64,000 bases of DNA, taken from assembly GCA_963680875.1 (NCBI GenBank), contig OY804589.1, positions 19,426,413-19,490,412 on the forward strand, read 5' to 3'. A program made the translations under genes and the position numbers. Of the stretch, positions 1 through 12,500 are shown in pieces. The notes beneath the pieces were generated by a model. The model was not told the origin of the DNA, ran no database searches, and worked only from the letters and a program-made list of their open reading frames with translations. Origin of the DNA: Bathymodiolus brooksi. Taxonomy: Eukaryota; Mollusca; Bivalvia; Mytilida; Modiolidae. Position 1 is the first letter of the stretch. Every line of letters begins with the position of its first letter.

Positions 1-2717
1 AATACCGAAAATATCAGCCTGCCGAGCCAGAATATGAAGCTTGGTGGCGAGTGAGAGAGGCGAACGAGTTACAACCTTCATATATTGTCGAGCAGGCTGA
101 TATTTTTCAGTATCAATCATATTCACATTCAGATGACATGTTTATCATCCTTAAATCAAACATATATACGAATACATCTATATTTGTATTTTCGCGGGAA
201 AAATCACATGATTCAAAATAATCAAAATACGCTTCCTCAAAGCATAGTTCATAAGTAGTTTGCAAATATACCATTCATTTCTACAGGTTTTTATAAATGT
301 TAAGATTGTTGAATTTTTCCTTTAATGGTGATATTCATTGGTTTTTTATTTATTACAAACATCAAAGTCGGCAATAGGATTCACCGGTTTTTTTAACCAA
401 TGCCGTTCCGTTTTAGAAAACACAAAGGTCACGAACTCTCATATGACGTAAGAATTATGACGTCTCAGCAGAAGTTATCAAGAATTGTGACAAATAAATT
501 TTTGTAGGACGATGTCTGTTGATATTGCTCACACGACAGTTCCTAATTTGATATTTGTCTAAAAAATAAAATGTTAACTAGCTAATGGTGTTGCTGAATT
601 TTATTTACTTTTGTCATCTTCATATGAATTAAGGAATAACAGTACTGTATTTGAAGAATTGGGGGTGTCAATAGTGGATTTGACGGTCCCAAATTTACTA
701 GACAGTGGTTCTACGGTGTCTACTATAAGTATAGCGACTTTAAAGTCTATGCATCCACCCTCTGACAAGAAAAAGAGAAGATAGAAAACTAAGTGCAGTT
801 TCATGCATGATTCAAGACGTGATGTGCAGCTATCTGAAAAATAGACTGTAGAATAAATAACTTTTATTGAAAATTGTCCATTATAATATAATTAAACCAA
901 AATTAAACTATAAACAGTTCAAAATAATTTTCAAAATTAAGCATAGAAAAACAAATTATTTTCAATTGTCATTTAAAGTTTGTTCAATTAGAAATCAATA
1001 TACTATCAGTTAACAGTTCTGTATTTTAAACACGTGATGTTTCTATTGTATCCGGTCCTCGACAGGTGTACAGGTAATCATCGTACATGTAGTTGCTACG
1101 GTCAATCAATTTCGTAGTAGTGTTGACGAAACGATACTTTAAATCTCCATAATCAATACACAATAAACGGATATACTGGCAAGCACATCGTGTGTATATT
1201 CTTTAAACATATTTGTTGTAACACTATGCATTTCAATGAATGAAATATGATTCACAATTTTCTTGTAAATAAAAGTATGCGCTTAACACTTAAGTAGTAA
1301 AACTGTAGTGTACCTTTTCACACGGACTTGAATTTTATTTATATATACTCTCCATATTACGGAAAATCATGAGCCTGCAATATGTCGTTGTTTCGTTGTT
1401 TTTCTGTTAAACTGGGAAACGACGCACTAATACGGAGTTGATAATAGTTCTAGTTGACAGGATAGCTGGGGTATAAACAGACATTTGGGCCGGACAACGG
1501 AACTAAGCCAATTGTTTAATCAATCAATGTGAAGACATAATATGGTTGAATCTAAATCTCGGTAGAACCTCCATTTGTCACAGTGTTTTTGGGCCTTATT
1601 GATGTGGTGTGGGCATTAGGATATATGGCGTGACTTTCCATAAATTAACCATCTTTTCAACCATCTACATTTGATTTGATTCACACTGAAAATACATTAT
1701 AAAACGAATTTACTATAATGCAAAGCAAATTATTATTTACTGAAATGAACCGCTGAATAATTTACAAAAGCTGGACAGCCCGTAGTTAATTAAAGTATAC
1801 AAAAGCATAAATGCCTACCTGAAAATAGGGAACACGTTATCAATTCCAACCAGCCGTGTACTGTACTGAAGTGTGAATGTCAATCAGTGGACAATTTAGC
1901 GAATACATAGATCCAAAACCAGGGCGGGAATACATGCATGTGACGGAAGGAATTTGAAAAGTGCTTATATTTCGTCATTTATTTATATATTTTCAAACTA
2001 GTGTGTACACGTTGGGAGAATTTCATAAGAATAGGAATAATCCACAATAGACACCCCCAACTCTTCAAATACAGTACTGTTATTCCTTAATTCATATGAA
2101 GATGACAAACGTAAATAAAATTCAGAAATACCATTAGCTAGTTAACATTTTACTTTTTAAACATATATCAAATTAGGCACTGTCGTGCCAGCAATATCAA
2201 CAAACATCGTCCTACAAAAATGTACTTGTCACAATTATTGATAACCTCTCCTAAGACGTCATAATTTTTACGTCATATGCGAGTTCGTGACCTTTGTGTT
2301 TTCTAAAACGGAACGGCATTGGCTAAAAAAAATCGGTGAATCCTATTGCCGACTTTGATTTTTGTAATAAAAAAAACCCCAATAAATATCACCATTAAAG
2401 GACAAATTCAACAATCTTAACATTTATATAAACCTTTAGAAATGAATGGTATATTGCAAACTACTTATGAACTATGTTTTGGGGAAGAGTATTTTGATTA
2501 TTATGAATCATGTGATTTTTCCCACGAAATTACAAATATAGATGTATCCGTATTTATGTTTGATTTAAGGATGATAAACATGTCATCTGAATGTGAATAT
2601 GATTAATACTGAAAAATATCAGCCTGCTCGACAGAATATGAAGGTTGTAACTCGTTCGTTTGGCTCACTCGCCACCAAGCTTCATATTCTGGCTCGGCAG
2701 GTTGATATTTTCGGTAT
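1..2717. mobile_element. Foldback element with about 680-bp inverted arms
   Basis: Bases 1-about 677 are inverted at about 2043-2717. The outermost 113 bp of each arm is itself a hairpin (GATATTTTCGGTATT and its partners). The 1.36-kb middle has no convincing ORF. It has the structure of a non-autonomous foldback DNA transposon. The left end may continue before the window, so the target duplication cannot be checked. Confidence 0.8.
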
Positions 2718-4258
2718 TAATCAATTCACATCCAAATAACATATACATATATGCTATTAAAATCTTTGTAAGCCTCAATACGTTTCAATATTCTCCCTTG
2801 TGAAAAAGAAGACAAAGTTAAGTAATGTTTTCATTCCGCGTCGAATCTCCCAAGGGAAAAATTGAATGTTTAAGTTTTCAGAATATTTCCGAATTCTAAA
2901 ATTTGCGACTTTATAAAAGTTAATAACGTGAATCATGTACTTCCTGTGAATCAGGTGCGGATCCACATATTTTGAAAGGGATTTAGCCTATTTTTTGCCG
3001 ATTTAATGGTCGAGTTTAACTGGGGTTTTTTAATTTCCTAGCGAAAGGTCTAAACGCCCCCATCTTGAATCGCAAATGTGAGTTATGTTAAGCTAAATAT
3101 GATCTTTATATTGATTTTATACAATTGAATGGACTAACGGACCTTCAGACTAATGAACCTTCGGACTAACGGACCTGCGGACTATCGAGCGGTTACCAAT
3201 TGAATTCAAGAAATGTTGTATAAACGTAATTATATACTCTTCTCTCATTTGAACACACACAAAAAAAAGTTAATTTGATGAAAATATTTTTAATATATAA
3301 TTCAGTAAACCATAGAAGAATATTGTAGCACCAGGTTGACGACGATATTGCTTTCACAATGCGCAAAACTAGGCGAATACTTCTAATGATAACTTATATT
3401 TTATTTTCCTAGATTAGCTATTAAATGTACTTAGTCTGTCGTACTATCGGACTATCGGACTACCGGACTGTCGGACTACTGGGTTGTCGGACTATCGGGC
3501 TGTCGGATTATAGGTCTGATCCCTGGACAAAATACCAACCATCACATGTAATCGGGGTAACAGCGTTATAGCACAGAAAGCTATAATTTTGAACATTATG
3601 CATACTTTACTTAATCGTTGTGACACAGAAGTTGTATTAAAGAGAGCCGATAGTTTACCAGGTTATTGTCTAAGCCCTAATATCCATTTCCTTCAACGTA
3701 ATTTATTAGAGATATGTCAGGGATCGCCGCTATCACAATCGAATGCTCGTCGGGTTAACATCTATCTCTGCAATGAGTCCATATAACTTCTAATGTTTTC
3801 AATTTTTATCCACACCAGTTGAGAGCTGTGCACGAAACTTCCTAAAGTGACGATTGTTTTCTAACAATAAAGATTTGCGGCGTTTCGTCAACAAATGTCC
3901 AATTACAATACGATGCGATGTATAACTATTAGTGTAATATATTGTGTGTACACTTTGTGATTTCCAACACATGTATCTATAAGAAGACACAACATTATAT
4001 TTTATATATTTTAATAAAAACTATAAATATGTAAATCCTATTGCTAACACTAGAAATATATAAACATGTTTAAAGCCGTTATTCTAAAATTATCAAGCAT
4101 TTAAAGCCATTTAAAAACACCAACAAATTGTGGATATTAGTCCTATAATCTGTCATGGAATGGGGTTTATATAAAGGTAGATATCTTAAATTAGTACGCA
4201 CGACGCATTGCTGGAATAACATTCAAGTGAGTGAGTACTTGTTGTTTAATGCAAAGTC
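2718..4258. other. Intergenic DNA with short CGGAC-type tandem repeats
   Basis: No gene is seen. Near 3132-3195 and 3433-3515 the sequence repeats variants of GGACTATCGGAC with a period of about 8-10 bases. The rest is unremarkable AT-rich DNA. Confidence 0.5.
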
Positions 4259-4518
4259 AACAAGTTTCCAGCTATATCATGGTGAGAACAAATTTCCAGC
4301 TATATCATGGTGAGAACAAGTTTCCAGCTATATCATGGTGAGAACAAGTTTTCAGCTATATCATGGTGGGAACAAGTTTCCAGCTATATCATGGTGAGAA
4401 CAAGTTTCCAGCTATATCATGGTGAGAACAAGTTTCCAGCTATTTCATGGTGAGAACAAGTTTCCAGCTATAGCATGGTGAGAACAAGTTTCCAGCTATA
4501 TCATGGTGAGAGCAAGTT
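4259..4518. repeat. 28-bp tandem array (about 9 copies)
   Basis: The unit is AAGTTTCCAGCTATATCATG plus GTGAGAAC, nearly perfect across copies. The unit resembles the TTTCAGCTATATCGTGGCGG segment of the dispersed tRNA-headed repeat found many times in this window, suggesting it was amplified from such a copy. Confidence 0.9.
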
Positions 4519-4529
4519 AATTTTCAATG

Positions 4530-4800
4530 AGATGATGATGAGGTCTGTTTTGTACTAGACCAACAAGCTGAATAGGATATGCATAGTGCTAGCTCACAAC
4601 AACAGTCCGCGGATAGACATATCGCTCCACTCAGACACATTATTCTGATTCCGAGCCAACCAATCTTTGCTCTTTCTCCTTCATGCTGCGTCCTTAGCGG
4701 AGGAGCAACACATACCTATTTTATTGTGTTTGGTTTGAACCCACCGGTTCTCGAACCCACGATCTACCACACCCAAGCCGAGTACGCTAATCTCAAAGTC
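4530..4800 (-). mobile_element. tRNA-headed SINE, family S2 (copy 1)
   Basis: It shares TTTTGTACTAGA, ATTCTGATTCCGAGCCAACC and a terminal tRNA-like head with copies at 15.04, 60.49 and 62.68 kb. The head lies at the right (minus orientation). It could be a Meta- or Deu-type core SINE, but I cannot confirm that by eye. Confidence 0.6.
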
Positions 4801-5751
4801 AATAGGTTGAAAAATAAAATAATATAAAAGTTTTTGAGAGGAAGAATATCAACTTGCCTAAACAACATTTACCTTGGTCTCCTAGTCTCCTATGACTAAC
4901 GGCGGGGGGGGGGGGGGGGGAGGGGCATCATTTTGATAATACTTGTATTATTTACGAACTATAAATGTCAATAATAAATATATAAACATACAATATTTTG
5001 ATTTATTAAATGATAAGGAATTTTGCTTTTCGCTGATTGACCTAAACAGCATTTTCTCAACTCTACCACTGTGTGAGTATACCTTGCGTGTAGCGAGTAC
5101 ACCTCGCGTGAGGTATATTCGGGCTTGTATCTATTGTTGTCTATTGACTATTCGGTGTTCCAACGTTGTCCAACCAGAGACGAGATGTCATTTCCAGTCG
5201 GTCAATCAAATTGCCAAAAATTCAAAATTTAAAAAATTTCATAAAAATTTGATAAACTTAATAAATTTCAAAATTTATGAAATTTCAAAATTTTCAAAAA
5301 TTTCATAAGATTTCAAAATTTTCATCATATTTCAAAATTTTAATATTTAAATAATCTTGAAAAAAGATAAAACAATTGTAGCCTATTTTGTTGAATATAC
5401 TGTTGAAAAGTTTGAAAAATTCCTTATTATTTAATAAAGCAGTTATTTACTTTTAATTTCCGTATAGTCATGAGTAGACCTCAATAATTGCATAATATCA
5501 TACAATTGAACCGGGTTTAAAGTCATTAATTTCATATTAATGTTCAGGTATGTTTTCAATAAAAAATATAAAAGAATGCAATATTATTCATAGCATACGA
5601 CAAATACCAGCACCAAACGAGATGATGTTCTATATTAATGAAGCAATCTTGATAAAGAGAAACGCATATATTCATGTCATATTATACAAATATATAGACA
5701 AATAGCTGGCAATGACATTGTTATGGCTTGAAACTAGATGTTATTAATATA
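4801..5751. other. Intergenic, with a poly-G run and AT-rich low-complexity DNA
   Basis: A long G run lies near 4902-4925, and a stretch of repeated AAAATTTCA-like words at about 5219-5340. No credible gene. Confidence 0.6.
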
Positions 5752-5878
5752 CTGCCCTTGGATAAGGGTGTTATGGTAGATTATCACACGAAGAAAATAC
5801 TATCACCGGAGACGAAGTCTCGGGTGATAACTTTTTCTGAGTGTGAAAATCTACCATAACACCGGCATCCATGGGCAG
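5752..5878. mobile_element. Hairpin MITE, family H1 (copy 1)
   Basis: A 127-bp near-palindrome: CTGCCC at one end, GGGCAG at the other, with the inner arms GTGTTATGGTAGATT and its complement. It is flanked by TATA on both sides, a possible target duplication. A relative lies at 14.14 kb. Confidence 0.7.
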
Positions 5879-6904
5879 TATATTTTTTATTATCCTGAAT
5901 GCGTTATGATTTTTATGTTTATTTTGTTTGTTTGGTGTTTTTGCTATTTTTTTTGGTTATTAAAAAATCTTATCATAATACATGTAATAAACATCAAGAT
6001 AAATAATATAAAAGCAAAATGTGAAAAACAGTAGAAATTTAATAACAATGAATTTTTAACAGTAAATCTAAACCACTGAAAACATTACACAGACTCATCT
6101 TTTTGTATTGAATAGTCTTTGAAAAGTTTGATACTTCTTGCCACAGAACGCTGCGTAGAATTACTGTCCTTGCTACGTAACAAAGATGAAATGTTGTCCT
6201 CATTTATGTGGGCAAATTCCATGTTTTTAAGGCTATCAGGAACTGTCCATTGTCGTCTTGTACAGAAATGGCGGAAACAGTATGACGAATCTGAAAACCT
6301 CGGCCGGAGCGGGTGTTAATTTTTTCCGAATTGGCAAACTTCGGTCACAGCAGATGTTAATTTCACACATAATCACATGTTGCTATGAATGGGTGGGACT
6401 TACGTCGAAATTATAACATGTTGCTAAGTATGGGTGGAGTATATAGAAATTATTGGAATTTAACGCATGCGTCTGTCCAATAAAAATACTGGATCATTAA
6501 AGAAATTTGCATAAAGTGTTAACAAAATACATTAATACTCACCAACTATTGATATCTCGACTGGATGTCAAGACATGCAATAACTAACAATTATATCTCA
6601 ATATTACGAAGTGTATTGGGGCCAAAAGTTTTATTTTTTATTTTTTATTTTTCAAAATGTCAACTTTAATCTTGGTAATTCCAACTGTATTAAGTAAAGA
6701 TTGCACGACAGTCGCATGGTAGCCACACGATATGCATGCATCGACCACATAGCTGACCATGTTCAAAACATTTAGACGTAATAACTGAAGTTCAAAATAG
6801 TGATAATTTGAAACACTTTAATACAAATTATTATTTCTGGTATGTGCTATATAAAATATTTGAACCATTCGACATAAATTTTGCCATTTACAGCATGAAT
6901 TGTT

Positions 6905-7080
6905 ATGGTTAGTGTTATTGTGTTTAACGCCACGTTCAACAATGTGTTAGTTATATCTTAGTGATCAGTTTTATTGGTGGAGGAAACCAGATTACCCGAA
7001 GAAAACCACCAACCTGCTGCAAGTCACTGACAACCTTTATCATATAATGTTGCATGAATTGTACTCTATTCCATTCAACA
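6905..7080 (-). repeat. Dispersed tRNA-headed repeat S1 (truncated copy)
   Basis: It has the family text GTTTAACGCCAC...TTATTGGTGGAGGAAACC...ACCACCAACCTG. The tRNA-like head is missing. Full copies occur at 15.67, 17.66, 25.14 and 27.96 kb. Confidence 0.7.
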
Positions 7081-7517
7081 AATACATGTAATATTATGTT
7101 TATATCAAAATATGAATATAAAATAAAATAATGTTCATGAAAAAGAAAGTATTATGCAATTTTAATTATAAGTATATATTTCAAACACAAAGCAATACAT
7201 CTATATTGTTTCTATTAAAAAATAACTTTTATTAACAATATACACGAACATATTACAATTATAAGTCTATATTGTATTAAAAAGAATGGGAAAATATTTA
7301 AATACTAAATAAGCATAGAATACCAAAGGGGAAATCAAAAATGGACATTCCATAGAAACTGAAAACATAGAGTACATAAGACGAAGACAAACAAAGCAAA
7401 AACAGAACACAGTATGTGTAGGACACCATTATACGCAAACAAACACAAATAACGTAAACAATTAGGTAAAATAGCAATATATTATCATTATAGATTAGAC
7501 AAATTAACTATAGGGTT

Positions 7518-7690
7518 AAGGTTATGGTGCTTAGCGCCACTTTCAATAATATTTCAGCTATATCGTGGCGGTCAGTTTTATTGGTAGAGGAAACCGAGTA
7601 CCCAGAGAAAACCATCGACCTGCCACAAGGTACTGACAAGCATTATCACATACTGTTGTATCGAGTACTCCAATTTAGCTAATGCCCTGT
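7518..7690 (-). repeat. Dispersed tRNA-headed repeat S1 (truncated copy)
   Basis: TTATGGTGCTTAGCGCCACT followed by the ATATCGTGGCGGTCAG segment and GAGGAAACCGAGTACCC. Same family and orientation as 6905-7080. Confidence 0.72.
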
Positions 7691-7726
7691 AATTTGTCAT
7701 TTCTATTATGAAGCTAATACTAAAAA

Positions 7727-8130
7727 TATGGAAAAAAATCAAGAAAAAACACTAAATGTTATATATAATGGAAACCACTCCACATATGAGGAACTTTTGG
7801 CTATTTCAAAATCACCTTCTTTAAAAATTAGACGCATCAATACAATAGCTATTCAATCATTTAAATTATAAATAAGGAAATACCTCAATATATACATTAT
7901 CTCGTAGTTTTGAATAAAAATAAATATGATTTTAGTTACAGCAATACAGCACATACACCAACAGTCAAGACTACCCGGTATGGATTTAACTCTTTTCGAT
8001 AATATGCTTTAGAAACTTGGAATGAGCTGTCAGACCACTTGAGAAAAGAAGCATCTTTCAACCAATTTAAGGGTTTAATAAACTCTTGAATGGCAGCTCA
8101 TGTCACTGCAGCTTCTGTGCATGATTTTTT
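7727..8130 (+). pseudogene. Decayed C-terminus of a non-LTR retrotransposon reverse transcriptase
   Basis: Read in frame with several stops, it gives EKNQEKTLNVIYNGNHSTYE, then LKIRRINTIAIQSFKL, YDFSYSNTAHTPTVKTTRYG, ALETWNELSDHLRK and FNQFKGLINS followed by a TGA where Trp is usual. This is the familiar C-terminal pattern of invertebrate non-LTR RT proteins. At least four in-frame stops make it a relic. Confidence 0.7.
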
Positions 8131-9485
8131 AATATATTTTCATTCTTTTTGCTTTGTCTTTTAAAATTGTAGATAGATACCTGTTTTTTTAAAATTTATA
8201 ATTTAAAAATTTTGCTAGTTTCTATGTGTCTTATTTATAACCATACTTTCTGTTTACTCACATCAATATATGTGCTTTTAAATTATGCGAGTGCTAGGCC
8301 TATTATGTGTTTTATTGCTTTGATATTGCTTAGCTTGGTTTTAAATTTCATGTATGGAAATTTAAATTTGACAGTGCTTTTTAAATATATTGTGTACATG
8401 TTTTATTTATTGTTTAATTGTTTGTTTCTTTTCGACTCTAAATATATTTTATTGCATTGTATTGTATTATTGCATTGTAAATTTGTTAGCTTAGTTAATG
8501 TATTCTGCCCATAACAAGTCAAGAAAGTAAGCAGTCATGTATTGTTGTGTTAGAGGTATCGATTTTGCATCTTTCTACCATTTTTTTCCGTTGGATTTAG
8601 AAAGTGTGGTATTGATTTTCATTTCATTGTTGCATTTCTACCGTTGAAAGTGGCGTTAAACCCCATAGCCCCCTGAATTTCTAATTATTTCTCCATATCT
8701 TAAAGAACACATTACTAAGAGATTACAATTATGACAATAATATTATGCTAAATACATCCTCTGAATTTCTAGTTGAGGTGATTATTATTATACGGGTAAT
8801 CAGAGTATTGGCCACCGAAATTTCTACAAACGATATATGAAGTTTCTGTTGAATGGAATATAATTTTTAGAAAAATAACAAAAGAAACCACTCTGGACTA
8901 CTGATTCTAAATTTAACTAAGCACATTTAATATATATATATATTTTTTAGAAAAATAATAAAAGAAACCATTTTCGATTCTTTGTAATACGAATTGTTTT
9001 TAATTGGTGTTACATTTTTTTACAATTAATTTGATCATATTATACTTCACTAAGAAAACAGCTAAATAAACACATTTTTGATTATTTGTAAATCATTGAA
9101 TTTCACCGGTTATATCATTGTCAATTAGCAATTTTATAATTACATTATTTGTCATAGGGGATAAGTAGCCTTATTAATCAATACGCCGCAAGTGTTACAT
9201 GCATACAAAAAAGCATATCTATATATACATACAAAATATTTGTTTTCGAACAAAAGGAATTGTTTAAAGTACTTTATGCAGTAAGGAGGTTCACTTTTCG
9301 CAACTGACCAATTCTGTATGATAAAATAATCACTAGACTGTGTATGATTTCCAGAAGATAAAAGCAACTATCGACTGGAAGGGAGCTTCCATTTTGTAAA
9401 AAGAGTGCCATCGTCTCCAGAAAAAGTGAGCAAGTAAAGTCTATCATTTATCTGTTATTTCATAAGATATATCGTTGGTACTGAG
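8131..9485. other. 3' flank of the RPTP gene
   Basis: AT-rich, with an S1 fragment (GAAAGTGGCGTTAAACCCCA, near 8645-8680) and a short repeated phrase TTTTTTAGAAAAATAA at about 8860 and 8943. No gene is seen. It presumably includes the RPTP 3' UTR just below 9486. Confidence 0.5.
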
Positions 9486-9557
9486 TTAGAAGTTGGCATA
9501 CACATTTGTAGATTCTATGTAGATATTCAAAGCTTCATAACAAAGGCGATATTCCTC
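9486..9557 (-). CDS. RPTP exon 24, C-terminus and stop
   Basis: A 72-nt exon after a CCACAG acceptor, phase 0. It encodes [20 protein letters not shown], then ANF and a TAA stop. EEY.fCY.aL is the typical last helix of an RPTP D2 domain. I saw no AATAAA-type signal on the minus strand within the next several hundred bases, so the 3' UTR end is unknown. Confidence 0.9.
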   Translation of the reverse strand, partial: EEYRLCYEALNIYIESTNVYANF

Positions 9558-12500
9558 CTGTGGTAAAAACAAACATAGTTTTAAATTTAAAAAGTTTAGC
9601 CAATGTAGCAAATTTCCATTGTATCAAAATATTCAATGACATATGTTTGACAGAAAGCATAAATATTCTTGCACCACTTGTGGCATCCGTCGTATTACTC
9701 TTGTATAAGATCGAACGATGAACCATGTCAACGGACAGGAATTTTCCAACATTCAGAATACAAACGTATATATCAAGTTTAGTGTGCACGACGCATGTCT
9801 GGATACATCTTTGGTCACATGTGACAGAGAGGATTCTTAAAGGTGAAAAGGTAAAATATATTCAGGTTGGAACCCGCCACATTTTTGTGTCTGTCTCAAA
9901 CCAGGACCTGGAAGAGGTGGATTTTCTTGTGTTCATTGATTTAAGGTGAAAGGTGGTTGTTTGTTTTGTTTCTATTGGCTGAATTGTGGACCATCGTTAT
10001 TTCAACGTTATTTCTATAAAATGGCTAAGAATGAAAGAATAGACAAAGACACAGATCGTAGGCAATTCCTTATTTTCAATTTCTTCAAATTAGTACAAAA
10101 TCGTATACAAGAATGGCGTATTTAAATTAACTGGATACCAAAAATGATAAGAGAACTATCATTAGTGTAATAGCAAATCATAGCACCATGTTAAATATAG
10201 ATTCATACTTTTGTACTTACAAAGTCTGCAAAAAACTCAGGACGTCTTAACTGCAGAAGCCGTACAAGCTGGAAGATATCTGCTGTCTCGTCGATCTTCA
10301 TACTGGATACTGCATTGGTAAATGTACAGAACAACCCACAATTCTTTGCACCATTACTGATGAAGGCATAAGCAAACTTGTTAATATGAATCTAATGGAG
10401 ACAGTATAATAGTAGATTTCCATATAATACTAGAGCTATATCATTTTCCTACCGTGGTATGTGTCAGGGTTGGATTCTAGTAATTCACGTGTGATGTCAA
10501 GCCAATCAGAGTAGCGATTTTGCATGCTTTTTATATGCTGGTTTGGGGCCAAAACTCATGAGTTGTGAGAGTCGTTACATAGAGGGGTACAAAAGAAAAA
10601 CAACAAATGATCGGACAACTCCAACACCTATAAAAACCGTCTGTAGGATATGGTGCTCGAAATGATAACTGGAACCTCCTCATAACTTGAAGCTGATACG
10701 ATACGTAGACAAAGCGCTATTTTGACTTGGGTTTTATTATGTCAGTCACCGGTAACATGTAATTGAGGTACGAAAATCCAGTTGTTGCTATGCAATTTAT
10801 ATCACCTTATTCCTAGATTTTCGTAATAACTACAACAGTGGACGTTTCATTCGCGAATATCACTTTTCATGCCTATTTCAAATGGTTTCCTTTCACATGA
10901 CAATATAATACTCCATTACGTGATTATGTTAAGAATCTGATTTATGATGTCATGACGAATTTTTGTTGTATACTAATGCCCAGAAACAAGACTAAAATGT
11001 ACATTAGAATCAAACGTTGGACTTTTCTGTGTATTGATGTGTTTATATACATGTAATCTATTCGTCAAATGTTCATACAAAATTCGATTCTCGTGTGTAT
11101 GGATCACTAAATATACTGCTACTTGTCGATATTCTGTAAAGTAGAGGCATCATGTGTATCTACCTACCTGCTGACAACAGTAACTGGATCAGGAGACATA
11201 CTGATTCTTGTAGATATTAAATCTACCAGTCTACACAAAACTTTAGGATCTGGCATGTTTTCACATACAGTTTGGTATATAGCTATTTCTTTTGGTTTAT
11301 CGTCCTGAAATGTATTTCAAAGAAAAGAAATATTTCAGCAAATGTCAAATGATAAAATTTGAATCATGTCTTTTGATTCCAATGAAATTAGTGTATTTCC
11401 TTATGATATCACCATTGCAACACAAATATGATTGTCCTCCAGTAAACTGATAATTACAATATAGGGTATGGTATCTCCCAATGCATTGCTTATTATATCA
11501 TGAAATTAGGGTGAAATGAAACGAGGATTAAAACATATGATGTAGATTTTGCAAACTGAGTGTCTGAGATAAAGAAAAAAACACAGAATTCATTGATTGC
11601 TAGCAAACCATCATTCTACTTTAAACATTCGTTGAATGATAGGAGACGACTGTCATTAAATCAACATTTTCTGCTGTCCGAGAGAATTTCACGTGATTGT
11701 TATTGTCGTCATCTACAAACACCATCCACACATTATTTTATAAAAATAAAACACGAAATGGTGCATTTGTTATTAAATATATTTCATAAAAATCCTTAGA
11801 AATATATCCTTTTTATATTTCATAGAAGTTTATACTTTATATTTCACCTTCTTTGACATAATCAGTGTTGCCTCTGTAATATCCAGTTCTCCTTGGTCTC
11901 GTTTTGTAATTTTCATGGTAAATTGACCACAAGTAAAGGAATCTGTCGTTGCTGTATAAACCAGATCAGCCTTGCAAGATTAAAGTATATATACATATAT
12001 ACATATATATATATCAATATAAAGCGAAACCTACTAAATACGTTTATCACATAGCATAACAAAATTCATATTTCGATACAATCAAAGTATAAACTCAATC
12101 TTTAGTTTTATGTGTATGTTTTGGAGATCGTTGTTTGTCCTTTTGCCTCTTTTCCTTTGTCCATTGCGTTGTCTGTCCTTCTTCGATTTACGGATTCTAA
12201 TTACCCCTTTGGTATCTTCAAACTCTTCTCAATGCTTCTTAATGTATCAATTAATTTACATGAATAAAATATAATTAGTAAATTTTGTGGGGTTCGCTTG
12301 GTCTTTCTCTTTTGGCCAATGTATTGTATGTACCTCCTCGACTTGCGGCTTTGAATTACGTTTTTGGTATCTTCAAATGTTTCTGGATATTGGCAAAATG
12401 TTTCAAAAGCATAGTATGTCAACTTCCTTCAGTTGAAAGAGACGACTGGGATCGTTATCGACATAATCGTATGTTTGTTGGATTTACATCTACCTATGCA

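Larger units (their letters stand above)
5879..7726. other. Intergenic DNA with dispersed repeat fragments
   Basis: It holds two copies of dispersed repeat S1 (see next entries), a fragment of family R3 near 7309-7470 and a segment at about 6110-6470 sharing GGCAAACTTCGGTC with 14.86 kb. No gene is supported. Confidence 0.5.

Noticed and set aside
4943..5308. 121-codon ORF on plus strand
   Set aside because: Its second half is AT-rich low-complexity repeat (Lys/Phe/Ile-rich) and it has no motif.
8212..8514. 100-codon hydrophobic ORF on plus strand
   Set aside because: T-rich low-complexity DNA reads as Leu/Phe/Tyr. No start context, no homologous motif, and it directly follows a decayed retroelement.
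9535..9949. ORFs on both strands around the last exon
   Set aside because: They overlap intronic R3-type repeat text (GGCATCCGTCGTATTACTCT). Only the 72-nt terminal exon is supported by RPTP homology.
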